Shown piece after piece: positions 8,045 through 17,457 of a stretch of 60,364 bases of DNA. This stretch comes from Rhodopseudomonas pentothenatexigens. Its GTDB lineage: Bacteria; Pseudomonadota; Alphaproteobacteria; Rhizobiales; Xanthobacteraceae. A model generated the notes under the pieces. That model was not told the origin of the DNA, searched no databases, and saw nothing but the letters and a program-made list of their open reading frames with translations. The stretch is from contig NZ_UFQQ01000029.1 of NCBI RefSeq assembly GCF_900218015.1, positions 1-60,364 of the forward strand. The letters are read 5' to 3'. A program made the position numbers and the translations under genes. Position 1 is the stretch's first letter. Each line of letters begins with the position of its first letter.

Positions 8045-8874
8045 GTCTCGACCTGACCCTCGACGACACCGCCGCGATTGCGCCGCGGAAAGCGGGCGGG
8101 CAACTGGCAGGTCCCGCACGCAGCTTCGGCTATGTACTGCTCGGCATCGCCGCGCTGCTGGCCGTATGGTGGATTGGCGGCGCCATCATCGCCGCCAATC
8201 CGCGCACCGCCAGCTTCGCCGATTTTGCACCGCTGCCGACGTTCCAGCGGCTGTGGTCGATGCTCATCTCCGGCGAGGCGGTCAAGATGGCGCTGCCGAG
8301 TCTCGCCCGGATCGGCGGCGGGCTCGCCTGGGCGATCGTGCTCGGTGTGCCGCTCGGCATCCTGGTCGGGCGGTTCAAGGGGATGCGTCAGGCCAGTTCG
8401 GTACCGTTTCAGTTCCTGCGGATGATCTCGCCGCTCGCCTGGATGCCGATCGCCGTGATGGCGTTTTCGAGCTGGAACGGCGCGATCGTGTTCCTGATCG
8501 GCGTTGCGGCGATCTGGCCGATCCTGTTCTCTACCGCGCACGGCTTCCGGCGGATCGATCCGGCCTGGTTCAAGGTCGCGCGCAATCTCGGCGCCCGGCC
8601 CTGGCACATGTTGTTCACCATCATCATGCCGGCGATTCTGCAGGACGCGCTCGCCGGCATCCGCCTCGCCGTCGGCGTCGCCTGGATCGTGCTGGTGCCG
8701 GCCGAATTCCTCGGTGTCACCTCCGGACTCGGCTACGCCATCAACGACGCCCGCGACACGCTCGAATACGACCGGCTCGCCGCCACCGTGGTGATCATCG
8801 GCCTGATCGGCTTCACGCTGGACTTCCTCTGCGAACGCGCCGTCAAGCGCGCGAGCTGGGCGCGGGAGGAGTAG
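8041..8874 (+). CDS. ABC transporter permease (SsuC/TauC type)
   Basis: 277-residue inner-membrane permease with about six hydrophobic segments and the cytoplasmic EAA-type loop around ARNLGARPWHMLFTIIMPA, which docks the ATPase. It completes the importer with the two preceding genes. The start is a GTG overlapping the stop of the binding-protein gene (GTGA, four shared bases), indicating translational coupling. No ORF-sized partner follows; a hairpin lies about 70 bases after the stop and the next gene is convergent. Confidence 0.87.
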   Translation: MSLDLTLDDTAAIAPRKAGGQLAGPARSFGYVLLGIAALLAVWWIGGAIIAANPRTASFADFAPLPTFQRLWSMLISGEAVKMALPSLARIGGGLAWAIVLGVPLGILVGRFKGMRQASSVPFQFLRMISPLAWMPIAVMAFSSWNGAIVFLIGVAAIWPILFSTAHGFRRIDPAWFKVARNLGARPWHMLFTIIMPAILQDALAGIRLAVGVAWIVLVPAEFLGVTSGLGYAINDARDTLEYDRLAATVVIIGLIGFTLDFLCERAVKRASWAREE

Positions 8875-8943
8875 CAAGCGAACCGGTCGTGCGCCATCAC
8901 GTCCGACGCAAGTCATCGCCGGGACCCTGCGCCGGCGATCAAG

Positions 8944-8978
8944 CGGGCTCCGCGCGGTGTCATCCCGTGCGGGGCCCG
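8944..8978. terminator. Hairpin between convergent genes
   Basis: Long GC-rich stem: arms CGGGCTCCGCGCGG and CCCGTGCGGGGCCCG pair almost completely, counting G-T pairs. It is followed by GATTTCATT rather than a clean T-run. It lies between the ABC permease and the convergent AlgJ-like gene, so it plausibly ends transcription from one or both sides. Confidence 0.5.
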
Positions 8979-9002
8979 ATTTCATTGCGGCAACGCGAGA
9001 CC

Positions 9003-10169
9003 TCAGGGGGCCGTGACGATCCGGTGCAGCAGCGACAGATAGGCCTGCCGCCCGATCAGGCTTTCGTTCTCTTCGAGCAGCATCAGATCGACGTCGCGCA
9101 CTTGACGCAGCTCGGCCTCGGAGAGCTGGTTCTGTCGGACTCCGCCGCGGGAGCGGCCGAGCTTGAGATAAAAGTACTGCCCGAGCCGGGTCAGACACGC
9201 CTGTTCGGTCAGCACCTCGCTGACCGGGTCGATGAAGCTGGTACCGACCAGCGCCGCGTCGATCCGCGTCGCCTCGCGGCCGGCGCAGGGCGGATGGCTG
9301 TAGGTCAGCTTCGGCGTCGGATAGTCGATCGGCGCCACCAACAGATTGGCGAGCTCCGCCAGATCGCGGTCTCGCCCTTCGGCCGGCCGGCTCACTGTCG
9401 CGCTGAAGCTGAACGGCGGCAACAATTCGCGTCCCGCCTGGGCGTTGATCGCATCGACGATCTGCCGGCTGCCGCGCGCCATCGCCAGATCGTTCCAATG
9501 GATGCCGCTGCGCGGGAACGGCGCGGTGGCGTCGCTCCGCATCGCATGGGTCGCAGTCGCCAGATCGAGCACGTCGATGCCGGCGGCGCGCAGCCGTGCC
9601 ACATAGGCCGGGACGAGCTCTGCGCGCGCTTGCGGACTGCTCGGACAGGCGATCAGATGCGTGAACTTGTCCGGCATGTCGGCGACTTTTGACGGCGTCA
9701 CGATATAGAGGAACAGCTTGCCGCGATCGCGGTAGTAAGCCTGGATGTCGCGCAGCAGCGGGATCGCGGCATCCGCCATCGTGTCGGCCTGTCCGATCGC
9801 GCGCGAGCAGTATTCTTCGAGATAACTGCGCTGCACGAGTTCGCCGTCGCGCCCGACCAGAACGCCGGGAGCGGTGATTTCGCCGAACAGCGAATAGGCG
9901 ATCTGGTTGTTCAGCCTGATCAGCGTCCGTCGCAGCGGCATCGCGTCCGCGATCCGCAGCGCCGCGGCCTTCTGCAACGCGCCGTCGACAAAGCCGCGCA
10001 GCGAGAGATCGAACGGCACCTCCTGGGTGACGCCGACCAGCCCCGGTCCGATCCGAACGGCGCGCGACGGCACGGCGAGATTCCACAGCGTCAGCGCCGG
10101 CATCGCCACGAAGGCCGCTGCCGCCAGCCGGCGCAGCCATCGTCCCGATGATGTGGTGAGAGTCTCCAT
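9003..10169 (-). CDS. AlgJ/AlgX-like SGNH-fold protein (polysaccharide O-acetylation)
   Basis: 388 residues: an N-terminal membrane anchor or signal (about residues 12-32), then a periplasmic AlgJ/AlgX-like domain. These proteins work with an MBOAT partner to transfer acetyl groups to exported polysaccharides, and the MBOAT gene ends two bases upstream, so the pair forms an operon. The expected catalytic motifs are recognisable but altered: the DxHW motif reads SGIHW (residues 221-225, Asp replaced) and the GDSF motif reads VGTSF (Asp replaced, Ser311 kept). His224 and Ser311 could still act. The polysaccharide is unknown. Confidence 0.75.
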   Translation of the reverse strand: METLTTSSGRWLRRLAAAAFVAMPALTLWNLAVPSRAVRIGPGLVGVTQEVPFDLSLRGFVDGALQKAAALRIADAMPLRRTLIRLNNQIAYSLFGEITAPGVLVGRDGELVQRSYLEEYCSRAIGQADTMADAAIPLLRDIQAYYRDRGKLFLYIVTPSKVADMPDKFTHLIACPSSPQARAELVPAYVARLRAAGIDVLDLATATHAMRSDATAPFPRSGIHWNDLAMARGSRQIVDAINAQAGRELLPPFSFSATVSRPAEGRDRDLAELANLLVAPIDYPTPKLTYSHPPCAGREATRIDAALVGTSFIDPVSEVLTEQACLTRLGQYFYLKLGRSRGGVRQNQLSEAELRQVRDVDLMLLEENESLIGRQAYLSLLHRIVTAP

Positions 10170-10171
10170 GC

Positions 10172-11584
10172 TCAGAACCGGAAGTAGATGAAGGGCTGAA
10201 ACGGGATCGCCACCGCCCGGGCGATCGCGACGATGCCCAGCACGCCGAGGCCGACATGGCCGGCGAGCCGAAGTCCGGTACTGCTGCGCCAGGCCGCGCC
10301 CAGCGAGCCAAAGACCGGCAGGGCCGGGATCAGGCTCAGCGCTGCGCCGAGCGCAGCGGTCCACAGCACCGAGGCCGGCGCCGGCAGCCACGCGGTGGCT
10401 TGGCCGAAGCCGGCGAGCGCGGCGAAGAAGCCGCCGAGGTGCGCCGCATCCGGCGACCGGAAGATCACCCAGCCGAGCATCACGATCAGCAGCGTCGCGA
10501 CCGTGGCGATCACCGCACCGCCGCGTTGCAGCCAACGCTCCAGGAACACCCGGTCGAGCGTGAGGAACAGACCGTTGTAGGCGCCCCACAGCACGAAGGT
10601 CCAACTCGCGCCGTGCCACAGCCCCGACAGCAAAAAGCAGATCCAGAGATTGCGATAGGTGACGAGCGCGCTGCAGCGGTTGCCGCCGAGCGGGATGTAC
10701 AGATAGTCGCGAATCCAGGTGGTGAGCGAAATGTGCCAGCGCCGCCAGAACTCGGTGATCGAGCGGGAGACGTACGGCATGTTGAAATTCTCGCGCAGCG
10801 AGAAGCCGAGCATCCGGGCGATGCCGATCGCCATGTCGGAATAGCCGGAGAAGTCGAAATAGATCTGCAGCGTGAAGCAGACCGTGCCGAGCCATGCAGT
10901 CCCCATCGACAGGGTCGCCGGATCGGCGCCGAACACCTGATCGGCATAATGGCCGAGCGGATCGGCGATCAGCAGCTTCTTGAAGATGCCTTGGGCAAAC
11001 CGAGAAAGGCCCGCACCGCAATCGGCCCAGCAGAACCCGCGCGGCACCGCGATCTGACGATCGATCTCGTGATATTTCAGGATCGGGCCCGCCAGCAGCT
11101 TCGGAAAGAAGAACACGAACAGGCAGTAGTCGGAAAACCGCCGCGCCGGCTGCGACACGCCGCGATAGCTGTCGACCAGATAAGTGATCTTCTCGAAGGT
11201 GACGAAAGAGACGCCGATCGGCAACGCGATATGCCACACGGGCAGCGCGCCGAGCTTGCCGGCGACCAGCAACACGTTCAGGCTCTCCAGCGCAAAGCTG
11301 GTGTACTTGTAGACGATCAGGATCGCGAGGTTCTGCACCACGCCGAGCGCCAGCAGCGCACGCCGGGTCGATGCGTTCGAACTGCGGACGATCCCGCGGG
11401 CGAGCAGATGGTCGATCAGCGCCGACGCGACCACCACCGGCACGAACAGCGGCTCGCCCCAGAGATAGAACAGGCCGCTGCCGATCAGCAGGATCCAGCG
11501 CCTCGTCCGCGCATCGCGGACCGAGAAGTACAGGACATACAGAAACGGGAAGAAAGTCAGAAACAGAGGTTCGTAGAACAGCAT
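10172..11584 (-). CDS. MBOAT-family O-acyltransferase (AlgI-like)
   Basis: 470-residue polytopic membrane protein of the membrane-bound O-acyltransferase family. It starts MLFYEPLFLTFFPFLYV and contains the invariant histidine in GLWHGASW (H324), together with SITEFWRRWHISL. AlgI-type MBOATs pass acyl groups across the inner membrane to an AlgJ/AlgX-type partner, here the adjacent downstream gene. The start at 11584 is chosen because the hydrophobic segment begins there; the longer in-frame extension would run into the tRNA gene. No alginate biosynthesis genes are present, so the target is another surface polymer. Confidence 0.87.
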   Translation of the reverse strand: MLFYEPLFLTFFPFLYVLYFSVRDARTRRWILLIGSGLFYLWGEPLFVPVVVASALIDHLLARGIVRSSNASTRRALLALGVVQNLAILIVYKYTSFALESLNVLLVAGKLGALPVWHIALPIGVSFVTFEKITYLVDSYRGVSQPARRFSDYCLFVFFFPKLLAGPILKYHEIDRQIAVPRGFCWADCGAGLSRFAQGIFKKLLIADPLGHYADQVFGADPATLSMGTAWLGTVCFTLQIYFDFSGYSDMAIGIARMLGFSLRENFNMPYVSRSITEFWRRWHISLTTWIRDYLYIPLGGNRCSALVTYRNLWICFLLSGLWHGASWTFVLWGAYNGLFLTLDRVFLERWLQRGGAVIATVATLLIVMLGWVIFRSPDAAHLGGFFAALAGFGQATAWLPAPASVLWTAALGAALSLIPALPVFGSLGAAWRSSTGLRLAGHVGLGVLGIVAIARAVAIPFQPFIYFRF

Positions 11585-11758
11585 AAGCGGATCGGTTCCC
11601 GTTCCCTGCTTTGCGATCGACGAACCTATTTCAGATTCCGGGGGCTGCGCCCAGCAGCCGCACTGAAGCGGCGAGACAGTCGCCCAACGGGCATCACCGA
11701 TCGGCTCGATGGGTCTGGAAAGGCAGGCGCCGGGCCGAGGATCTTGCCGGCGGATCTC

Positions 11759-11833
11759 TGGAGCGGGCGAAGGGATTCGAACCCTCGACCCCAACCTTGG
11801 CAAGGTTGTGCTCTACCCCTGAGCTACACCCGC
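11759..11833 (-). tRNA. tRNA-Gly(GCC)
   Basis: Cloverleaf read on the minus strand. The acceptor stem GCGGGTG pairs with CGCCCGC, the discriminator is T and the CCA is encoded. The anticodon stem is CAACC/GGTTG with loop TTGCCAA giving anticodon GCC, and the T-arm contains GGTTCGAATCC. It stands alone upstream of the MBOAT gene. No direct repeat of its 3' end marking an integrated element was seen. Confidence 0.97.
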
Positions 11834-12094
11834 ATCCGAGAAACGGCGCGCCGTGGGCACGACCGTGGGCAGTCCTATGCCAAATGCCGCCGCCGATTGC
11901 AACAGCCGTTCGACATTTCGTGCGCCGGCTTTTTGGGGTGGATGAGTACCGCGAGCCGTTTGGTCGCAAAATTGCGCCGGAAGCCGCTTCGGCGGCCGGC
12001 GGCGCCGGTTCCCGTTGCAAATCGAACTTCCTGCGCCATCTAGAGCAGGGGCCGTGCTAAAACGGCGGACCGGACCGACAACAGCGAGGACGAC

Positions 12095-13012
12095 GTGACG
12101 ATTTTGGAGCAGGGCAGCGGTGCGGCGCCTGAGGCCGCCGATCTGATCAAGGACACCACGACCCAGACCTTCGTCCGCGATGTGATCGAGGAATCCAAGC
12201 GCCAGCCGGTTCTGATCGACTTCTGGGCGCAATGGTGTGGCCCGTGCCGGCAGCTCACCCCGATCCTGGAAAAGGCGGTTCGGGCGGCGAACGGCAAGGT
12301 CAAGCTGGTCAAGATGAACATCGACGAGCATCCGTCGATCCCCGGCCAGATGGGAATCCAGTCGATCCCGGCCGTGATCGCCTTCGTCGACGGCCGCCCG
12401 GCCGACGGCTTCATGGGCGCGGTGCCGGAGAGCCAGGTCACCGCCTTCATCGAGAAGCTGACGGCCGGCATGCCGGGCGGCGCGCCGACCGCGGCCGAGC
12501 TGCTGCAGGAGGCGGAAGCGATCCTGGCCGAGGGCGATGTCCAGACCGCGGCGTCGATCTATGCCGAGGTGCTGCGCGCCGACAGTGCGAATATCCCGGC
12601 CATCGCCGGTCTGGCCCGCTGCTACATGCAGACCGGGGCCACCGAACAGGCCAAGAAGACCCTGGCACTGGTGCCGGAAGCCAAGCGCGAGGACACCGCC
12701 GTCAAGGCGGTGCAGGCGATGATCGATCTGGCCGAGCAGGCGGAATCGCTCGGCCCGATCGCCGAGCTGGAACAGAAGGTCGCCGCCGATCCGCTCGACC
12801 ATCAGGCGCGATTCGATCTGGCGACCGCGCTGAACGCCGCCGGCCGCCGCGAGGACGCCACCACGCATCTGCTCGAGATCGTCAGGCGCGACCGCAAATG
12901 GAACGAGGACGGCGCGCGCAAGCAGCTCGTGCAGTTCTTCGAGGCCTGGGGCCCCGCCGACGACGCCACCGTCGAGGGCCGCAAGCGGCTGTCGACGATC
13001 CTGTTCTCTTAA
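12095..13012 (+). CDS. ybbN: Thioredoxin-domain co-chaperone, YbbN/CnoX type
   Basis: 305-residue cytoplasmic protein: a thioredoxin domain (about residues 20-130) with active site WCGPC (47-51), followed by TPR-like helices (about 140-290). The domain order and length match YbbN/CnoX, which hold unfolded or oxidised proteins for the chaperone machinery; unlike in E. coli YbbN, the CGPC motif is intact. The start is GTG at 12095 after AGCGAGGACGAC. The next gene, a Lon-N-domain protein, follows by 27 bases, so the two are probably co-transcribed. Confidence 0.88.
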   Translation: MTILEQGSGAAPEAADLIKDTTTQTFVRDVIEESKRQPVLIDFWAQWCGPCRQLTPILEKAVRAANGKVKLVKMNIDEHPSIPGQMGIQSIPAVIAFVDGRPADGFMGAVPESQVTAFIEKLTAGMPGGAPTAAELLQEAEAILAEGDVQTAASIYAEVLRADSANIPAIAGLARCYMQTGATEQAKKTLALVPEAKREDTAVKAVQAMIDLAEQAESLGPIAELEQKVAADPLDHQARFDLATALNAAGRREDATTHLLEIVRRDRKWNEDGARKQLVQFFEAWGPADDATVEGRKRLSTILFS

Positions 13013-13039
13013 GTCGCAATTTTCAGTGCGGAGCCGGCG

Positions 13040-13717
13040 ATGCCGATCAATGCCGCCTATCGCGGGCCAGCCGACCTTCCGGAGGTAATTCCGGTATTTC
13101 CGCTGCCGGGCGCGCTGCTGCTGCCGCGTGGCCAGATGCCGCTGAACATCTTCGAGCCGCGCTATCTGGCGATGATCGACGACGCGCTGCGCGACGGCCA
13201 TCGGCTGATCGGGATGATCCAACCCGACAGCGCCCACTCGTCCGAGACCGCCGAGAAGCCGACGTTGTTCAATGTCGGCTGCGTCGGACGCATCACGCAG
13301 CTCGCCGAATCCGGCGACGGCCGCTACATCCTGGAACTCACCGGTGTGTCGCGCTTCAAGGTGGTCGAGGAGCTGCAGGTGCTGACGCCGTACCGGCAGT
13401 GCAAGGTCGACTATTTCCCGTTCGTCGACGATTTCACCGCCCGCAAGGGCGAGGACGAAGTCGACCGCGAAACACTGCTGGCGGTGCTGACCGACTTCCT
13501 CAAGGCCAACAACCTGAAGGTCGACTGGGACGGCGTCGAGAGCGCGCCGAACGAAGCGCTGGTCAATGCGCTGGCGATGATGTCGCCTTACGGCCCGCCG
13601 GAGAAGCAGGCGCTGCTCGAGGCGCCGGACCTGAAGACCCGGGCCGAGATCCTGATTGCCGTCACCGAAATGGACCTCGCCAAGAAGCGCACCAGCGGCG
13701 ACCCGCCCCTGCAGTAA
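13040..13717 (+). CDS. Lon N-terminal (substrate-binding) domain protein
   Basis: 225 residues resembling only the N-terminal domain of Lon protease, without ATPase or protease parts. It shows the characteristic opening VIPVFPLPGALLLPRGQMPL, then NIFEPRY and the IGMIQP strand. Such stand-alone domains are common beside ybbN and a Trm112-like gene in Rhizobiales; their role in protein quality control is presumed, not established. The ATG at 13040 follows GGAGCCGGCG. Confidence 0.85.
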   Translation: MPINAAYRGPADLPEVIPVFPLPGALLLPRGQMPLNIFEPRYLAMIDDALRDGHRLIGMIQPDSAHSSETAEKPTLFNVGCVGRITQLAESGDGRYILELTGVSRFKVVEELQVLTPYRQCKVDYFPFVDDFTARKGEDEVDRETLLAVLTDFLKANNLKVDWDGVESAPNEALVNALAMMSPYGPPEKQALLEAPDLKTRAEILIAVTEMDLAKKRTSGDPPLQ

Positions 13718-13807
13718 CACTCGGCAATTTGCGCACGCGCGTTGACGGCGCTGCGCCGCTGTCCGATCAATCTCGATGCCAGCCCTGTTGTTCTGGAGCC
13801 TGAAGCT

Positions 13808-14005
13808 ATGACCCTTTCGCCGTCCGAGCGGCCCGACGCCGTCGACCGCAAGCTGCTCGACATCCTGGTCTGCCCGGTCACCAAAGGGCCGCTCGAATTC
13901 GATGCCGCTCGCCAGGAGCTGATCTCGCGCGGCGCCAAGCTGGCCTACCCGATCCGGGACGGTATTCCGATCATGCTGCCCGAAGAGGCGCGGCGGATCG
14001 ACTAA
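13808..14005 (+). CDS. Trm112/UPF0434-family small protein
   Basis: 65 residues with the family core [16 protein letters not shown] and a C-terminal [16 protein letters not shown] strand. Trm112-like proteins can act as small activating partners of methyltransferases; the bacterial members (YcaR type) are poorly characterised. The ATG at 13808 is preceded by TGGAGC. It ends by overlapping the stop of the convergent DinB-family gene by four bases. It probably belongs with the two genes before it. Confidence 0.85.
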   Translation: MTLSPSERPDAVDRKLLDILVCPVTKGPLEFDAARQELISRGAKLAYPIRDGIPIMLPEEARRID

Positions 14006-14535
14006 CCCCCGGCCGCCAGCGCGGCGAGGTCCGGCGCCGGCGTGCCGCGCTGAAACGCCAGCAGATCCAGCGTCGGCGGCTCGGCCGCGGTCAGGATCGA
14101 CAGGCAGGCATGGGCCTGGCCGCGGTGATGGGTCTGATGATTGAAGAAATGGCTGAGGATCTCGGCGCGTGGCTGGCGGAAGGATTTGCCCGAGGTCGTC
14201 GCGTAGTCGACCGTCTCGGCGAGCGCGGCAGCGTCGTGGCCATCGATCATCCGGATGATGCGCTCGTCCTCCGCGGCGCGGGCCCCGGCCAGATCCCTGA
14301 GATCGTCGAACACAATCACGTCGAGGCGCGTCGGCGCGTCGCCCTTGCCGGTCAGTCGCTTCAGCCAGATCCGGTCGGCCACGAGCAGATGGTTGAGGGT
14401 GCCGTGCAGGCTGCCGAAGAACACCCCGACGGACCGCCGATAGACCTCGTCCGGCAGCGCCAGGGCGGCCTGATACAATCTGGCATTGGCCCAGCGGTTG
14501 TATTCAGCGAACCGTGCGAAATGGCGTCCATCCAT
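14002..14535 (-). CDS. DinB-family protein
   Basis: 177-residue four-helix-bundle protein of the DinB/YfiT superfamily. The metal-ligand histidines are visible in [10 protein letters not shown] and in [11 protein letters not shown]. Members include metal-dependent thiol transferases and stress-induced proteins of unknown activity; nothing here narrows the choice. It is convergent with the Trm112-like gene. Confidence 0.85.
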   Translation of the reverse strand: MDGRHFARFAEYNRWANARLYQAALALPDEVYRRSVGVFFGSLHGTLNHLLVADRIWLKRLTGKGDAPTRLDVIVFDDLRDLAGARAAEDERIIRMIDGHDAAALAETVDYATTSGKSFRQPRAEILSHFFNHQTHHRGQAHACLSILTAAEPPTLDLLAFQRGTPAPDLAALAAGG

Positions 14536-14670
14536 GCCCTGTCTCCTTCGGCCGCACTGTAGCCAGGAGGCGCGTGAGGCAAGGCTGAGAGATTCTCAGC
14601 TTTTCGCAACGCGGGACGGACGGTGCACGACGCGGCCGTCGCGTCGATCTTGCCCTCGCGAGGCGCTGCG

Positions 14671-15891
14671 TTACAGCGCTTCGCCTTTCAGCAGCCGCGG
14701 GGTTTCGCCGCTGAGGCCGGCGGCCTGACGGATGAAGGCGCCCTTCAGCGGCGGCAGCCGGTCGACCAGGCCGAGGCCGATGTCGCGAATCCCGCGCAGC
14801 AGCGAAGAGTTGTTCGAAAACAAGAAGTTGAGCCCGTTGGTGGCGACGCCCATCGCCATGGTGTCGAACCGCCGCCAGCGCTGATAGCCCTCGAGCACGT
14901 CGGCCTGACCCGGATCGATGCCGAGCCGAGCCGCGTCGACCACCACTTCGGCCAGCGCCGCGACATCGCGCAGGCCCATGTTGAGGCCCTGACCCGCGAT
15001 CGGATGGATCACGTGCGCGGCGTCGCCGATCAGCGCCAGCCGCGGCGCGATGAACGACTGCGCAACGAAATAGCCGAGCGGAAACGCCTTCGGCTTGTCG
15101 AGCGGCTTGACGTCGCCGAGTCGCAGCCCGAACCGCTTCTCCAGCTCGCGCTGAAAGTCCTTCTCCGGCAGCGCGACGATCCTCTCGGCGTCGCGCCGGC
15201 TTTCGCTCCACACCAGCGACGATCGCCTGCCGGTGAGCGGCAGGATCGCAAACGGACCGGCGGGCAGGAAGTGCTCTTCGGCGCAGCCATTGTGGTCCCG
15301 CTCGTGCTCGACCGTCACCACGATACCCGACTGGTCGTAGTCCCAGCCATAGGTGGCGATGCCGGCGCGCTGGCGCAGCTTCGACTTGGCGCCGTCCGCC
15401 GCCACCAGCAGGCTGGCATCGATCACGCTGCCGTCGCCGAGCGTGACGCCGATCGCTTCGGGCCGCGCATCGTAGGAGGTGACGGGCGTGGCGCGCAGCT
15501 CGACGCCCTCGGCCTCGGCGCGCTTGGCCAGCGCCTCGACCAGATATCTGTTCTCGACCATATGGGCGAACGGCTCGCCCGGCTGCACTTCGCCCGCGAA
15601 GGTCAGGAAGACCGGCCTGGTCGCGTCTTCGAGATGGCTGTCGGTGACGATCATGTCGATGATCGGCTGCGCCGTCGGCGCCACCTCGTCCCAGACCCCG
15701 AGCGCCTCGAACAGCCGCCGGCACGCCGCGACGATCGCGGTGGCACGCGGATCGCGGGACGGTCGCAACGCCAGCGCCGGATCGGCGACGATCACCGGCA
15801 CCTCCGGCCCGAGCCCCTGACGCAGCGCCAGCGCCAGCGCCAGACCGGCGAACGCGCCGCCTCCGATGACAATGCTTCGCGGTGCGGTCAT
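14671..15891 (-). CDS. UbiH/UbiF-family FAD-dependent hydroxylase
   Basis: 406-residue flavoprotein monooxygenase. The N-terminal FAD-binding motif IVIGGGAFAGLALALAL is followed by a mid-protein DG motif and the C-terminal FAD motif LIGDAAHVIHPIAGQGLNMG. Within this family the HPIAGQGLN signature is typical of ubiquinone-biosynthesis hydroxylases. Which ring position it hydroxylates cannot be read from sequence alone. The ATG at 15891 is selected because the Rossmann strand starts five residues later. It is divergent from tesB. Confidence 0.85.
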   Translation of the reverse strand: MTAPRSIVIGGGAFAGLALALALRQGLGPEVPVIVADPALALRPSRDPRATAIVAACRRLFEALGVWDEVAPTAQPIIDMIVTDSHLEDATRPVFLTFAGEVQPGEPFAHMVENRYLVEALAKRAEAEGVELRATPVTSYDARPEAIGVTLGDGSVIDASLLVAADGAKSKLRQRAGIATYGWDYDQSGIVVTVEHERDHNGCAEEHFLPAGPFAILPLTGRRSSLVWSESRRDAERIVALPEKDFQRELEKRFGLRLGDVKPLDKPKAFPLGYFVAQSFIAPRLALIGDAAHVIHPIAGQGLNMGLRDVAALAEVVVDAARLGIDPGQADVLEGYQRWRRFDTMAMGVATNGLNFLFSNNSSLLRGIRDIGLGLVDRLPPLKGAFIRQAAGLSGETPRLLKGEAL

Positions 15892-16025
15892 TTTTCTCAC
15901 TCTTGCGCCATGGTCGGAGCTGGGCGAAACAGGCTCAGGAACAACCCCGCCGATCGCCGGGGGTTCTAACAGACATCGCCGGCAGTGTGAAATCACGGCC
16001 CGGCGCTTGAAGGGAGCGCTCGCCG

Positions 16026-16901
16026 GTGTCCAAAGGCCTGATCGACCTGATCTCGATTCTCGACCTCGAGCCGATCGAGGTGAACCTGTTTCGTGGCACC
16101 AGCCCGAAAACCAGCTGGCAGCGGGTATTCGGCGGCCAGGTGATCGGCCAGGCGATGGTGGCGGGATGCCGCACCGTCGAGAACCGGCTGCCGCATTCGC
16201 TGCATTGCTATTTCATCCTGCCGGGAGACCCGCAGGTGCCGATCATCTATCAGGTCGATCGGCTGCGCGACGGCAAGAGCTACACCACCCGGCGGGTCAC
16301 CGCGATTCAGCACGGCAATGCGATCTTCTCGCTGATGATGTCGTTCCACGACGACGAGCCGACCAATTTCGATCATCAGGACAAGATGCCCGACGTGCCG
16401 CCGCCCGAGGCGCTATCGGCCGAGGAAATCATCAAGCAGCCGTTCTTCAAGGAGATGCCGGACTTCATCAAGCGCTATTACGAGTCCGACCGGCCGATCG
16501 AGCTGCGCCCGGTCGAGCTGTCGCGCTATTTCGGCCAGAAGATCGACGACGGCCGAATCCATGTCTGGATCAAGACCGCCGCCAAGCTGCCCGACGACCC
16601 GGCACTGCACATGTGCGCGCTGGCCTACGCGTCGGACTTCTCGCTGCTCGACGCCGCGATGGCGCGCTACGGCCGGACCCTGTTCGACAAGCGGATGATG
16701 CCGGCCAGCCTCGACCACGCGATGTGGTTTCACCGTCCGTTCCGCGCCGACGAATGGCTGCTGTACGCCCAGGACTCCCCGTCCGCCCAGGCCGGCCGCG
16801 CCCTGACCCGCGGCCAGATCTTCAAGACCGACGGCACCCTGGTCGCTTCGGTCGTGCAGGAAGGCTCGATCCGCGAACGTCGCGAGAGTCCGAAGGGCTG
16901 A
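16026..16901 (+). CDS. tesB: Acyl-CoA thioesterase II
   Basis: 291 residues with the double-hotdog fold of TesB, which hydrolyses medium- to long-chain acyl-CoAs in the cytoplasm. The first domain carries WQRVFGGQVIGQAMVA and HSLHCYFILPGDP; the second carries LHMCALAYASDFSLLDAAM and the final WLLYAQDSPSAQAGRALTRG with its catalytic Asp/Ser/Gln set. Length matches the family. It starts with GTG after GAAGGGAGCGC and stands alone upstream of the nitrogen-regulation genes. Confidence 0.92.
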   Translation: MSKGLIDLISILDLEPIEVNLFRGTSPKTSWQRVFGGQVIGQAMVAGCRTVENRLPHSLHCYFILPGDPQVPIIYQVDRLRDGKSYTTRRVTAIQHGNAIFSLMMSFHDDEPTNFDHQDKMPDVPPPEALSAEEIIKQPFFKEMPDFIKRYYESDRPIELRPVELSRYFGQKIDDGRIHVWIKTAAKLPDDPALHMCALAYASDFSLLDAAMARYGRTLFDKRMMPASLDHAMWFHRPFRADEWLLYAQDSPSAQAGRALTRGQIFKTDGTLVASVVQEGSIRERRESPKG

Positions 16902-16931
16902 GGGACGGCGTCCTCAACGCACGTTCGTTGA

Positions 16932-17384
<453 letters not shown>

Positions 17385-17457
17385 GCAGGCGCCGACCACC
17401 ATTTCCCATACCCCGCGGAGCCGGGGGGGCGCCGCGACAGTTCTCAGGACAGGCACC

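Noticed and set aside
7939-10311. 790-codon minus-strand frame spanning the ABC permease and AlgJ-like genes
   Set aside because: It runs antisense to the permease and out of frame in the AlgJ-like gene; composition is that of a shadow.
11759-11833. tRNA-Gly as an integration site for the neighbouring accessory genes
   Set aside because: No integrase gene and no direct repeat of the tRNA 3' end were seen in the flanking 10 kb.
10256-12043. 595-codon plus-strand frame over the MBOAT gene and the tRNA
   Set aside because: Antisense to a well-supported MBOAT gene and it reads through a tRNA; no recognisable domain.
11813-13720. 635-codon minus-strand frame opposite ybbN and the Lon-N gene
   Set aside because: Both plus-strand genes have clear motifs and ribosome-binding sites; the opposite frame is a codon-bias artefact.
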